Positions 1 through 7,708 of a DNA stretch of 64,000 bases are shown here, one piece after another. A program made the translations under genes and the position numbers. This DNA comes from Rhodoferax sp. AJA081-3. GTDB lineage: Bacteria; Pseudomonadota; Gammaproteobacteria; Burkholderiales; Burkholderiaceae_C. Each line of letters begins with the position of its first letter. Position 1 is the stretch's first letter. The stretch lies in assembly GCF_017798165.1 (NCBI RefSeq), contig NZ_CP059068.1:1488001-1552000 (forward strand), given 5' to 3'. Below the pieces are notes generated by a model. That model made no database searches. It saw only the letters and a list, made by a program, of their open reading frames with translations, and was not told where the DNA came from.

Positions 1-88
1 GGCGGTTGAGAGTCACCTGCGTTATAGACACGGGCTTGGGGCCCATGCGTAAATGGCTTTTTCGCCACTTTGCGCCATGAGGACCCCC

Positions 89-2329
89 ATGCAAGACACG
101 ACGACTGACACGACCACCACCCACCACCGCATCTGCCCCCTGTGCGAGGCCTGTTGCGGCCTGGAGATCAAGGTCCAGAACAGCAAGGTCATCAGCATCC
201 GCGGGCACGATGCCGACGTGTTCAGCGCCGGTTATATCTGCCCCAAGGGCGTGGCACTGAAAGACCTGCATGAAGACCCCGACCGCCTGCGTACGCCGCT
301 GATCAAGCGCAACGGCGTGCATGTGCCCGCCACCTGGGACGAAGCCTTTGCCGAGATTGAGCGCCGCCTGCCCCCCATCCTGGCCGCGCATGGCCGCAAT
401 GCGGCGGGTGTGGTGGTCGGCAACCCGTCCGCCCACAAGATCGGCCTGCTGACCTACTTTGGCAAACTGGCCCGCGCGCTGGGCACCAAGAATGTGTTCT
501 CGGCCTCCACGCTGGACCAGATGCCCAAGCAGCTGTCCAGCGGACTGATGTTTGGCCACTGGTTGTCCATCGCCCTGCCCGACATCACCCGCACCGACTA
601 CCTGTTGGTGCTGGGCGCCAACCCTCTGGTCAGCAACGGCAGCATGTGGACCGTGCCCGATTTCCGCGGCAAGGCCAAGGCGCTCCAAGCGCGCGGCGGC
701 AAGCTGGTGGTGGTGGACCCGCGCAAAACCGAAACCGCGTCCGTGGCCGATGCCCACCACTTCATCCGCCCCAATTCCGACGTGTTTTTGCTGGCCGCCA
801 TGGTGAACACCTTGTTTACCGAGGGCTTGGTCAGGCTGGGCACGGTCGCTGAATGGGTCAACGGTGTGGATGCCGTCAAGCAGGCCATAGCGCCCTTCAC
901 TCCCGAGGCCGCAGCCGACCGTTGCGGCATCAGCGCCGACACCATCCGCACACTGACCCGCGAGCTGGCCGCCGCCCCACGCGCCGCCGTGTACGCCCGC
1001 ATCGGCACCTGCACACAAGAGTACGGCACGTTGGCCAGCTGGCTGGTGGATGTGCTCAACACCTTGACCGGCAACCTGGACAAGGAAGGTGGTGTGTTGT
1101 TTGCCAAGTCCGCCGCCTTCGCATCCAACACGGCTGGCAAGCCCGGCATCGGAAAGGGCGTCAGCACCGGCCGCCACCACGCCCGTGTCAGCGGCGCTCC
1201 CGAGGTGTATGGCGAGCTGCCCATGACTTGTATGGCCGAAGAAATCGAGACCCCGGGCGAAGGCCAGATGCGTGTGTTGTTCACCGTGGCCACCAACCCC
1301 GTATTGTCCAGCCCCAATGGCCCGCGTTTAGCCAAGGCACTGGACACACTGGACTTCATGGTCAGCATGGACATCTACCTGAACGAAACCACCCGCCATG
1401 CGGACGTGATCCTGCCCGGCCAATCACCGCTGGAAGACTTCCACTACGACGTGGCCTTCCCCCAACTCTCCTGGCGCAACCATGCGCGCTACAGCCCGCC
1501 CGTGCTGCAAGCCGCGCCCGGCCAACCCGAGGAATGGCAGACCCTGCTCAAGTTGGCAGCCATCGTGCAAGGCAAGGGCGCGAACGCGGATGCCAATACG
1601 CTGGACGACGCCCAGTTTGCCGAAGACGCACAACGCATGTTTGGTGAACACGCCAATGCCGTCATCGAAGCCACCAAAGGGATTAAAGGCCCGCAACGCA
1701 CGCTGGAAGTGGCGTTGCGTAGCGGCCCCTACGGCGACCAGTGGGGCCGCAAACCCGACGGCCTGACGCTGGCCAAGGTGCAGGCATCCAACACCAACGG
1801 CGGCATTGACCTGGGCGCGCTGCAGCCCCGCATCCCCGAAATGCTGCGCACCCCCAGCGGCAAGGTGGAGCTGGCACCGCCCACGTTGCTACAAGATTTG
1901 CAGCGCGCAGCCCAGGATGTGCGGGGGCCAGCGCCCGATCTGGTCATCATCGGCCGGCGCGACGTGCGCACCAACAACAGCTGGATGCACAACCTGCCCA
2001 TCCTGGCCAAAGGCCCGTTCCGCTGCACTGCGCTGGTCCACCCCACCGATGCCCAACGCCTGGGCCTGCAGGACGGCGCCCTGGCCGACATCCGCAGTGC
2101 CGGTGGCCACGTTCAGGCTCAGGTGCAAATCACCGCCGACATGATGCCCGGCGTCGTCAGCCTGCCCCACGGCTGGGGCCACAACGCGCCGGGTGCGCAA
2201 ATGCGGGTGGCGGCTGAACGGCCGGGGGCGAACCTGAATGCGCTGCTGGATGACCAGCTGCGGGACCCGCTGTCGGGGAATGCGGTGTTGGGTGGGGTGG
2301 CGATTACGATGCAGGCGGCTGTAGTCTGA
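89..2329 (+). CDS. Molybdopterin-dependent oxidoreductase with N-terminal 4Fe-4S site
   Basis: A 746-aa DMSO-reductase-superfamily enzyme. The N-terminus has the 4Fe-4S ligand pattern C16-x2-C19-x3-C23 and C51 (in GYICPKG), as in formate dehydrogenases and assimilatory nitrate reductases. The middle carries bis-MGD binding motifs such as LVLGANPLVSN and VVDPRKTETA, and the C-terminus has the cofactor-binding barrel (NNSWMHNLP, LPHGWGHNAPGA). Where FDH has the Cys/Sec metal ligand, before a GL-x-FG motif, I align an Asp (STLDQMP); this is tentative. There is no Tat signal, so the protein is probably cytoplasmic. I chose ATG 89 because an AGGA lies 5 nt upstream; in-frame ATGs at 53 and 77 are alternatives. 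The substrate cannot be told from sequence, and no partner subunit lies downstream. Confidence 0.85.
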   Translation: MQDTTTDTTTTHHRICPLCEACCGLEIKVQNSKVISIRGHDADVFSAGYICPKGVALKDLHEDPDRLRTPLIKRNGVHVPATWDEAFAEIERRLPPILAAHGRNAAGVVVGNPSAHKIGLLTYFGKLARALGTKNVFSASTLDQMPKQLSSGLMFGHWLSIALPDITRTDYLLVLGANPLVSNGSMWTVPDFRGKAKALQARGGKLVVVDPRKTETASVADAHHFIRPNSDVFLLAAMVNTLFTEGLVRLGTVAEWVNGVDAVKQAIAPFTPEAAADRCGISADTIRTLTRELAAAPRAAVYARIGTCTQEYGTLASWLVDVLNTLTGNLDKEGGVLFAKSAAFASNTAGKPGIGKGVSTGRHHARVSGAPEVYGELPMTCMAEEIETPGEGQMRVLFTVATNPVLSSPNGPRLAKALDTLDFMVSMDIYLNETTRHADVILPGQSPLEDFHYDVAFPQLSWRNHARYSPPVLQAAPGQPEEWQTLLKLAAIVQGKGANADANTLDDAQFAEDAQRMFGEHANAVIEATKGIKGPQRTLEVALRSGPYGDQWGRKPDGLTLAKVQASNTNGGIDLGALQPRIPEMLRTPSGKVELAPPTLLQDLQRAAQDVRGPAPDLVIIGRRDVRTNNSWMHNLPILAKGPFRCTALVHPTDAQRLGLQDGALADIRSAGGHVQAQVQITADMMPGVVSLPHGWGHNAPGAQMRVAAERPGANLNALLDDQLRDPLSGNAVLGGVAITMQAAVV

Positions 2330-2425
2330 TTTCGGGAAGAGGCTATTGGTCAAATCGGCCTGTATCCCCCGGATTTATTACCTTATACGCTATCATAACA
2401 GTAGCGCATTGACGTCTGCGTGGTA

Positions 2426-2504
2426 GCAGAGTTTGGGGCCGGAGCCCGCGCCTCATGGTGTCAAACGCCCACAAATCGGCGCGGACCCCGACCCCAAACT
2501 CTGC
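2426..2504 (+). repeat. 79-nt palindromic repeat, copy 1
   Basis: The element is 74/79 identical to 52122-52200. The outer arms (2426-2442 and 2488-2504) pair over 17 bp with one G-U-type position. An inner CCGCGCC/GGCGCGG stem (2446-2452 with 2478-2484) sits inside. Position 3 and its partner 77 change from A-T here to T-A in copy 2, which is a compensatory change. It lies in the otherwise empty 2330-2794 interval, at the boundary between a core gene and the HNH/TA segment. Confidence 0.85.
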
Positions 2505-2601
2505 GGGTAGCGGTGGTGGGTTGCGATGCGGGTTGTGGGTGCAATTGACTACCGGTTGTGGGCGCTATCGGGTGTTGACCAGTGTGCCCTTTCTTTCTGA
2601 C

Positions 2602-2634
2602 ACCCAATTGCAATTGCTTGCCAAGCAATTGGGT
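2602..2634. other. Perfect nested palindrome in a gene-free stretch
   Basis: ACCCAATTGC (2602-2611) pairs perfectly with GCAATTGGGT (2625-2634). An overlapping alternative, CAATTGCTTG (2611-2620) with CAAGCAATTG (2622-2631), is also perfect. The rest of 2330-2794 holds the 79-nt repeat and no gene I can support. The palindrome could be an operator or a transcript hairpin for the HNH gene starting at 2795. Confidence 0.5.
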
Positions 2635-2794
2635 CACAGCGACTCGTCAATCCCACAGACAGTTAGACAGGAAAGGCTGATTGCTCTGAAGTCAGACGTC
2701 TTGCTAGCGGTCTTACACTCCAAAGCTCCAATGCCAAACACAACAGTGAATCAGAGTAGCCGTCAAATTGGTGCAATCAAGGGGGACACAAAAG

Positions 2795-4192
2795 ATGCCA
2801 ATAACACATCGCTTACCCTCCACTCGGACAGTCAAGGAGCTTTACGCGAACGCGTTTCGATGCGCAGCTCCAAGCTGCCAGCGCCCGCTTTATAAGTTAG
2901 ATCCAGAGACCGGTGCCCGAACTCTCAACTCAAACGTATCTCACATCTGTGCGCGCAGTGAAGGTGGCCCTCGCTGGAATGCGAATCAAACGGAGGATGC
3001 AAATCGATCTGTTGACAATCTTTTGCTGCTTTGCCTTGAGCATGCGTGGGAAGTTGACCAGCCAAATAGAGTTACTGATTTTCCTCCAAAGCTATTGAAG
3101 GAGTGGAAGCAAAGCCAGTTGGATGATTTCGACGGACTGGGGCATCAGGGCTGGGCCTTGACCCCCGATATGGTTGATGAAGCGTTGAGATCGTCATCTA
3201 CAACCATGAATTTCAACAACTCGACCGTCAGTCTGGGTGGTGCTGGAGGTAATGCACCTGGAGCGGGTGGAGGTGGAGGCGGTGCGATTGGCCAAAACGC
3301 TCGCGGTGGAATTGGTGGTCCCGGTGGGGGAGTCCGTTATGAGGGTATCCCTTTCCCTGAGAAAAGGGACCCTGAAACTTCAGAATCCAATAGTCGCCAA
3401 TGTGTTCACGATCTAGTGAAATCTGCTTTCCCCGCTGACTATCGGCTACCTTCTGACTTGGCTCCCGGTGCGGGTGGTGGCGGTGGCGGAGCGGTCGGAC
3501 CAGACGCAGTTGGAGGCAATGGCGGCGGCGGCGGTGAGCAAGTCCTCGCAATGATCGACCTAAGCGAGTTTCACTCCGACGGGCCTGTATACATGGAAGT
3601 CCCTGTCGGAAAGGGAGGTGTTAGCAACACTTTTCCCTGGGAACATGGCAGGGATGGTGAAAACTCCAGCATCAAAGTTATTGCCGCAGACGGTCGCATA
3701 TTGCGCACCATAACGGCCGCCGGCGGAACCGGTGCACGGGCCAACTTTGAGTTCCCAGAAGGTTCGCGCGAGGTGAGTGTTGATGACATAAAGAATGGAC
3801 TCACAGTACCAGTCCTAATAACCGCTGAGTTTGTTCAGGAAAAGAACGGCCTTCTGTATGTTCTCGGAGGTAACTGGAGTATCTGGGCTGCGCCTCAGTT
3901 GCCGGTCGCTGTGCAATCTGCGCTGACTTGTGTGGTGTCCTTTGGACAGGCAATACCCAACTGCATACTGATGTTCTTCATTGTTGTAGAGGACCCGTCT
4001 GGTCAAGAAGTTATACGGATGCCATTTGCTGCCACAAACGAATACATGCGCCCCGTCGCCAATGTCATGCGGGGATTCGAGTTGCAATTCCATGCAGATG
4101 TAGCAGGGGTCTGGAACGTAAGAGTGCTTTCTGGACGCTTTGAATTGGCCAGATTACCGCTGGAGGTTCGGATGCTGGAAGCAAAGGCTTGA
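2795..4192 (+). CDS. HNH-nuclease-like protein with glycine-rich spacer and beta-rich C-terminus
   Basis: A 465-aa protein of unknown role. Residues ~20-90 look like an HNH/McrA-type zinc nuclease fold: C23-x4-C28, a histidine in VSHICA (about H50), N75 in SVDNLLLLC, then C80-x2-H83. Two glycine-rich tracts follow (about 148-180 and 222-250) around a short linker. The C-terminal ~130 residues look like an all-beta domain, perhaps DUF6941-like (weak recall). I prefer ATG 2795, which has GGGGGA about 9 nt upstream, over the first in-frame start at 2768. The base composition is AT-richer than the neighbouring core genes, and the gene sits next to toxin-antitoxin genes. A role in defence or as a toxin effector is inference only. 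Confidence 0.7.
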   Translation: MPITHRLPSTRTVKELYANAFRCAAPSCQRPLYKLDPETGARTLNSNVSHICARSEGGPRWNANQTEDANRSVDNLLLLCLEHAWEVDQPNRVTDFPPKLLKEWKQSQLDDFDGLGHQGWALTPDMVDEALRSSSTTMNFNNSTVSLGGAGGNAPGAGGGGGGAIGQNARGGIGGPGGGVRYEGIPFPEKRDPETSESNSRQCVHDLVKSAFPADYRLPSDLAPGAGGGGGGAVGPDAVGGNGGGGGEQVLAMIDLSEFHSDGPVYMEVPVGKGGVSNTFPWEHGRDGENSSIKVIAADGRILRTITAAGGTGARANFEFPEGSREVSVDDIKNGLTVPVLITAEFVQEKNGLLYVLGGNWSIWAAPQLPVAVQSALTCVVSFGQAIPNCILMFFIVVEDPSGQEVIRMPFAATNEYMRPVANVMRGFELQFHADVAGVWNVRVLSGRFELARLPLEVRMLEAKA

Positions 4193-4353
4193 GTTTTTGA
4201 TCTTTGGCGTCAAAACGGAGTTTTGGGTGATAGGCGACGAAGTGTCGCTACGGCGTTAAACCGCTGACCACCGAAACGCTACGCCGAGGGCTACTGGGTA
4301 TTCCGAGCGACCGTGACCGCCGGAATACGCAACGGTTTAGTTCAATATCCAGC

Positions 4354-4761
4354 TCAAGCCAAAGCATCCATCGGAACGCCAAACCGCTTTGCCAACGCTT
4401 GGACTTGGCGCAAGTTCAAGTCCCTTTTACCGGACAGCACCGCAGACACCAAGCTTTGCGCGCCCACCTCAGGCAGATCGCTCTGGCGCAGGCCGTGTTG
4501 CTCCATCAAAAAGGCCAGCCGGGTCGCGGGGGTGCTGGTGTCGGGCCATGGGTGCACACGGTCCTCGTACTCGCGGATACGGTCTGCCACCAGGTCCACC
4601 AACCCACCCATTGGGCCACTCTCCAGCGTGTACGCGTCGCCCATCAGGGCTTCGACCACGCCCATAAGCTCGTCATAGTGCGCCTCGTCACGCACAGGCC
4701 CACCCAAGCCCAGTGACTCGTGCAGGGCAACCCAGTGGGCAGTGATGTCTGAGAGGTTCAT
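4354..4761 (-). CDS. HigA-type XRE antitoxin / transcriptional regulator (no toxin partner)
   Basis: A 135-aa protein with the HigA layout. The N-terminal helical half contains an AHYDELMGVVEALMG segment like the E-A-x-Y-E-x-A-x-x-x-I-E-x-L part of HigA. The C-terminal half is an XRE helix-turn-helix (LAFLMEQHGLRQSDL to LSGKRDLNLRQVQALAKRFG). I chose ATG 4761 over ATG 4767 because AAAGGAG lies 8 nt upstream of it. HigB normally lies just 5' of higA. Here 4762-5037 has no RelE-like reading frame, so the antitoxin appears solitary. It could have lost its partner or could act as a free regulator. Confidence 0.75.
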   Translation of the reverse strand: MNLSDITAHWVALHESLGLGGPVRDEAHYDELMGVVEALMGDAYTLESGPMGGLVDLVADRIREYEDRVHPWPDTSTPATRLAFLMEQHGLRQSDLPEVGAQSLVSAVLSGKRDLNLRQVQALAKRFGVPMDALA

Positions 4762-4920
4762 TTCCATGCTCCTTTGTCGTAATCGCATGTAGAACAACGG
4801 GTGCGGTGGGTCAATCTCTGCTCCCGCACCGCGGCGGTAGAAGCTGGGATTTGTTCCAGCTCGGGCTAATGCCAAGAGACTCTCGATCCCATGGCCCTCA
4901 CCACTGGCAAATGTCCTTGT

Positions 4921-4946
4921 AAAAACTGCATCATGACGCAGTTTTT
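4921..4946. promoter_or_regulatory. Perfect 9-bp hairpin with A/T tails between higA-like gene and vapB
   Basis: AAAAACTGC (4921-4929) and GCAGTTTTT (4938-4946) are perfectly complementary around an 8-nt loop. The A and T tracts make it look like a bidirectional terminator. Its GCATC/GATGC content also matches the vapBC operator region just downstream, so it may instead be an operator half. Confidence 0.55.
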
Positions 4947-4974
4947 GCAATATTAAAGTTGCCACGCGTGGTCA

Positions 4975-5017
4975 TTTGAAACCGATATGATGCAAACAAT
5001 GATGCGAAATTGCATCA
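4975..5017 (+). promoter_or_regulatory. Probable vapBC promoter/operator
   Basis: A TTGAAA -35-like box (4975-4980) and AATGAT -10-like box (4998-5003) are 17 nt apart. The inverted repeat TGATGCAA (4988-4995) / TTGCATCA (5010-5017) overlaps the -10 region. This is the usual arrangement for autorepression by a VapB-VapC complex. Confidence 0.55.
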
Positions 5018-5037
5018 ATATTTAAATCGGAGCATGC

Positions 5038-5244
5038 ATGAGAACCACCGTCACCATTGAAGACGCCCTGTACGAAAAGGCTTTGGAAGTCGCCGACCCC
5101 ACGATGGAGAAGTCGGAAATCTTTCGTGAGGCCATGAAGACTTTCGTGCGGGTGCAGGCCGCTAAACGCCTGGCCGCTCTTGGCGGAACCTTGCCGAACA
5201 TGCAGGACATTCCCCGCCGTGGCTCGGATATCACCACCCCATGA
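5038..5244 (+). CDS. vapB: VapB-family antitoxin
   Basis: A 68-aa ribbon-helix-helix-type antitoxin. The N-terminus MRTTVTIEDALYEKALEVA is typical of the VapB family that pairs with PIN toxins, and the C-terminal ~25 residues would wrap the toxin. A GGAG lies 6 nt before the ATG at 5038; an overlapping ATG at 5034 is out of frame. The gene overlaps vapC by 4 nt (ATGA), so the two are translationally coupled. An inverted repeat upstream is the probable autoregulatory operator. Confidence 0.85.
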   Translation: MRTTVTIEDALYEKALEVADPTMEKSEIFREAMKTFVRVQAAKRLAALGGTLPNMQDIPRRGSDITTP

Positions 5245-5624
5245 GTGTGTTGATCGACACCTCGGTGTGGTGTGACCATTTCCGCCGTCGCAATGGCGTG
5301 CTGGCGGAATTGATTCAACTCGATCAGGCCCTCACCCACCCCCTGGTTGTCGGTGAACTGGCCTGCGGCACCCCGCCAGAGCCTCGCGTAAGGACCTTGG
5401 GCGACATCGAATTGTTGCAAGCCGCCAACCAGGCCAGCGTTGACGAAGTCAGAGCGTTTATTGAGCGTGAAAAGTTGTACGGACTGGGATGCGGCTGGGT
5501 GGACTTTTCGTTGCTGGCCTCAACCCTGATTACACCCGGCGCACGGCTGTGGACGCTGGACAAACGCCTTGCTGAGCTTGCTGTGCGGTTTGGGCGCAGC
5601 TTCATCACGCCATCGGTCCACTGA
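5241..5624 (+). CDS. vapC: VapC PIN-domain ribonuclease toxin
   Basis: A 127-aa PIN domain with the acidic metal-binding residues in the expected order: D6 (LIDTSVW), E39 (VVGELACG), D88 (GWVDFSLLAS) and D107 (LWTLDKRL). VapC toxins cleave tRNA or rRNA; which target this one uses is not visible. The start overlaps the vapB stop. The 3' end overlaps the convergent tetR-family gene by 20 nt. All catalytic residues are present, so it looks active. Confidence 0.9.
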   Translation: MSVLIDTSVWCDHFRRRNGVLAELIQLDQALTHPLVVGELACGTPPEPRVRTLGDIELLQAANQASVDEVRAFIEREKLYGLGCGWVDFSLLASTLITPGARLWTLDKRLAELAVRFGRSFITPSVH

Positions 5625-6246
5625 ACGTACCGGCCCCACCCAGCCCGGCCAGATACGCATCCAGCGCCTGCGCACCCACCACCTCCAGGTCAAAGGCCTC
5701 GGGCTGCAACAGCCAGTTGGTCATCAGGCCGTCCAGCAGGGCGAACAGGCCCACGGCGGCGCTATGGGTTTCCAGCTGCGGGCGCACCTGGCCCTTGGCC
5801 TGGGCCAGGGCCAGCACGCGGGCCAGGTCCACCACGCGCTCCGCACGGTGGGCAATGTGCCGTTCGCGCACGGCCTGCAGGTCGTCGCCGTACTCCACGC
5901 GATGTGAGGCTATCTCAAACACCCGGCGCACCTGCAGGTTGTGCACGGTTTCGTTAAAAGCCGCGGCCACGTTCTGGCGCAGGTGCGCCAAGGGGTTGTC
6001 GGATTCGGCCTGGGGCTGGCTGTTGAGCCGGGTCAACATGGGCAGCTTCACGCGCTGCAGCATCGCGTCAAACACATCGGCCTTGTTCTGGAAGTGCCAG
6101 TAGATGGCGCCGCGGGTGAGCTGCGCCTCTTCGGCAATCTCTTGCAGCGCAGTGCGCGCCACGCCGCGGCGCAGGAACACCCGCTCGGCCGCGTCCAGTA
6201 TCAGGTCGCGGGTGATCAGGGCGTCTTCTTTGGTTCTGCGGGCCAT
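5605..6246 (-). CDS. acrR: TetR/AcrR-family repressor of the adjacent RND efflux operon
   Basis: A 213-aa TetR-family regulator. The N-terminal HTH (RDLILDAAERVFLRRGVART to GAIYWHFQNKADVF, residues ~12-58) matches AcrR/TtgR/MexR-type efflux repressors, and the C-terminal part is the ligand-binding domain (MAATS-type C-terminus). It is transcribed divergently from the efflux operon across a 172-nt region that contains a palindrome like the E. coli acrAB operator. Ligand-relieved repression of the pump and of itself is the likely role. The symbol rests on family and context, not proven orthology. Confidence 0.85.
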   Translation of the reverse strand: MARRTKEDALITRDLILDAAERVFLRRGVARTALQEIAEEAQLTRGAIYWHFQNKADVFDAMLQRVKLPMLTRLNSQPQAESDNPLAHLRQNVAAAFNETVHNLQVRRVFEIASHRVEYGDDLQAVRERHIAHRAERVVDLARVLALAQAKGQVRPQLETHSAAVGLFALLDGLMTNWLLQPEAFDLEVVGAQALDAYLAGLGGAGTFSGPMA

Positions 6247-6309
6247 AGGTTTCGGGTTATGCGTATCGGACTATGTTGACAACAGGGTTATTGCTTTCTG
6301 CACGCAATT

Positions 6310-6329
6310 TACATTCATTCATGTATGTA
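6310..6329. promoter_or_regulatory. Putative AcrR operator in the efflux promoter
   Basis: TACATTCATT-CATGTATGTA is an imperfect 20-bp palindrome with 8/10 positions symmetric. It closely resembles the TACATACATT...GAATGTATGTA operator known upstream of acrAB. A TATACT -10-like box (6328-6333) overlaps its right edge, so binding would block the pump promoter. Confidence 0.65.
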
Positions 6330-6418
6330 TACTAATCCAGATTTTCGAAATTGCCAGCCTCTTATGCTGCGCCCGCCTCCCGCCAGGTCCCCGTTTTGCC
6401 CTCCCAAAAGGATTTTTT

Positions 6419-7696
6419 ATGTCCTCGTACCGCACCGTTGCTGACTCCGCGCGTTATCCCGCTCCCCCCTTTTCCCTGACCCGCCCTTTCCTGCTGGTGT
6501 TGCTGCCACTGGTCGCCGCCCTGGCCGCCTGTGGTGCCAAAGATGCCGCACCCGGCGGCGGAGCCGGTGCTGGTGGCCCACCCCCCGCCACCGTGGGGGT
6601 GGTGACGGTGGCCAACGAGGCCGTGGCAATGCAAACCGAGTTGCCGGGCCGCGTCAGCGCAGTGCGGGTGGCGCAGGTGCGGGCACGGGTGAATGGCGTG
6701 GTGCTCAAACGCCTGTTCCGCGAGGGCAGTGAGGTGAAAGCCGGCCAGGCCCTGTACCAGATTGACGCCGGCCCCTACCGCGCCGCGCTAGAGAGCGCCC
6801 AGGCCAGCCTTGCCAAGGGCCAGGCCAATCTGGCCCAGGCAACTGCCCAGGTCGAACGCTACAAACCGCTGGTAGAGGCCAACGCCATCAGCAAGCAGGA
6901 ATACACCACCCTGCTGACCACCCAGAAGCAGGCCGAGGCCGATGTGGCCACTGCCAAGGCGGCTGCACAAACGGCACAGATCAACCTGGACTACGCCAGC
7001 GTCAACGCACCCATCTCCGGCCGCATCGGCCAGTCGCTGGTGACCGAAGGTGCCCTGGTCAGCGCAGCAGAGGCCACACAACTGGCCGTGATCCAGCAGA
7101 CCGACACGGTGTATGTCAACTTCACCCAGTCCACCACCGACGTGTTACGCCTGCGCAAAGCCATAGCGGCCAAACAGGTGCGCAGCGCAGGTGATGGCTC
7201 GGTGCCGGTGCGCGTGGTGCTGGAAGACGGCAGCGAATTGGCACGCCCCGGCAAACTGCTGTTCACCGATTTGACGGTGGACGCGACCAGCGGCCAGATC
7301 ACGCTGCGTGCCGAAGTGCCCAACCCCGATGGCATGTTGTTGCCCGGCCAGTATGTGCGGGTGCGCCTGTCGCAAGCCGAGATTCCTGCCGGCATTTTGC
7401 TGCCACAACAGGCGGTCACCCGCACCAACCAGGGCGACACCGTGCTGGTGGTGGGGGCAGACAGCAAACCCACACCGCGCCCTATCAAGATTGGCAATGC
7501 CCAGGGCAACCAATGGGTGGTACTGGACGGGCTCAAGCCCGGTGAGCAGGTCATTGTGGATGGCTTCCAGAAGATGATGGTGCCCGGGGCGCCGGTCAAG
7601 CCTGTGCCATGGAAGGCTGGTGCTGCGGCCTCTGCGCCTGCATCCGCGCCAACATCAGCGCCAGCGGTTGCCCCATCCGCCGCGGCCAGCAAATAA
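6419..7696 (+). CDS. RND efflux periplasmic adaptor (MexA/AcrA family)
   Basis: A 425-aa membrane-fusion protein. The signal peptide ends in lipobox LAAC, which suggests an inner-membrane-anchored lipoprotein. After it come the lipoyl half-motifs (RVNGVVLKRLFREGSEVKAG), the alpha-hairpin (ALESAQASLAKGQANLAQA...) and the second lipoyl half (APISGRIGQSLVTEGALVS), then the beta-barrel and membrane-proximal domains. The tail is Ala/Pro/Ser-rich. I chose ATG 6419 because it directly precedes the signal peptide and AAAAGGA lies upstream. It is the first gene of a three-gene pump operon. Confidence 0.93.
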   Translation: MSSYRTVADSARYPAPPFSLTRPFLLVLLPLVAALAACGAKDAAPGGGAGAGGPPPATVGVVTVANEAVAMQTELPGRVSAVRVAQVRARVNGVVLKRLFREGSEVKAGQALYQIDAGPYRAALESAQASLAKGQANLAQATAQVERYKPLVEANAISKQEYTTLLTTQKQAEADVATAKAAAQTAQINLDYASVNAPISGRIGQSLVTEGALVSAAEATQLAVIQQTDTVYVNFTQSTTDVLRLRKAIAAKQVRSAGDGSVPVRVVLEDGSELARPGKLLFTDLTVDATSGQITLRAEVPNPDGMLLPGQYVRVRLSQAEIPAGILLPQQAVTRTNQGDTVLVVGADSKPTPRPIKIGNAQGNQWVVLDGLKPGEQVIVDGFQKMMVPGAPVKPVPWKAGAAASAPASAPTSAPAVAPSAAASK

Positions 7697-7708
7697 GAGG
7701 CACAACAC

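Noticed and set aside
2455..2895. 146-aa ORF across the 79-nt repeat
   Set aside because: It starts inside the palindrome, overlaps the better supported HNH gene and has no coding character.
4762..5037. HigB toxin remnant upstream of the higA-like gene
   Set aside because: No RelE-fold motif is recognisable in any frame. The in-frame extension of higA is not toxin-like.
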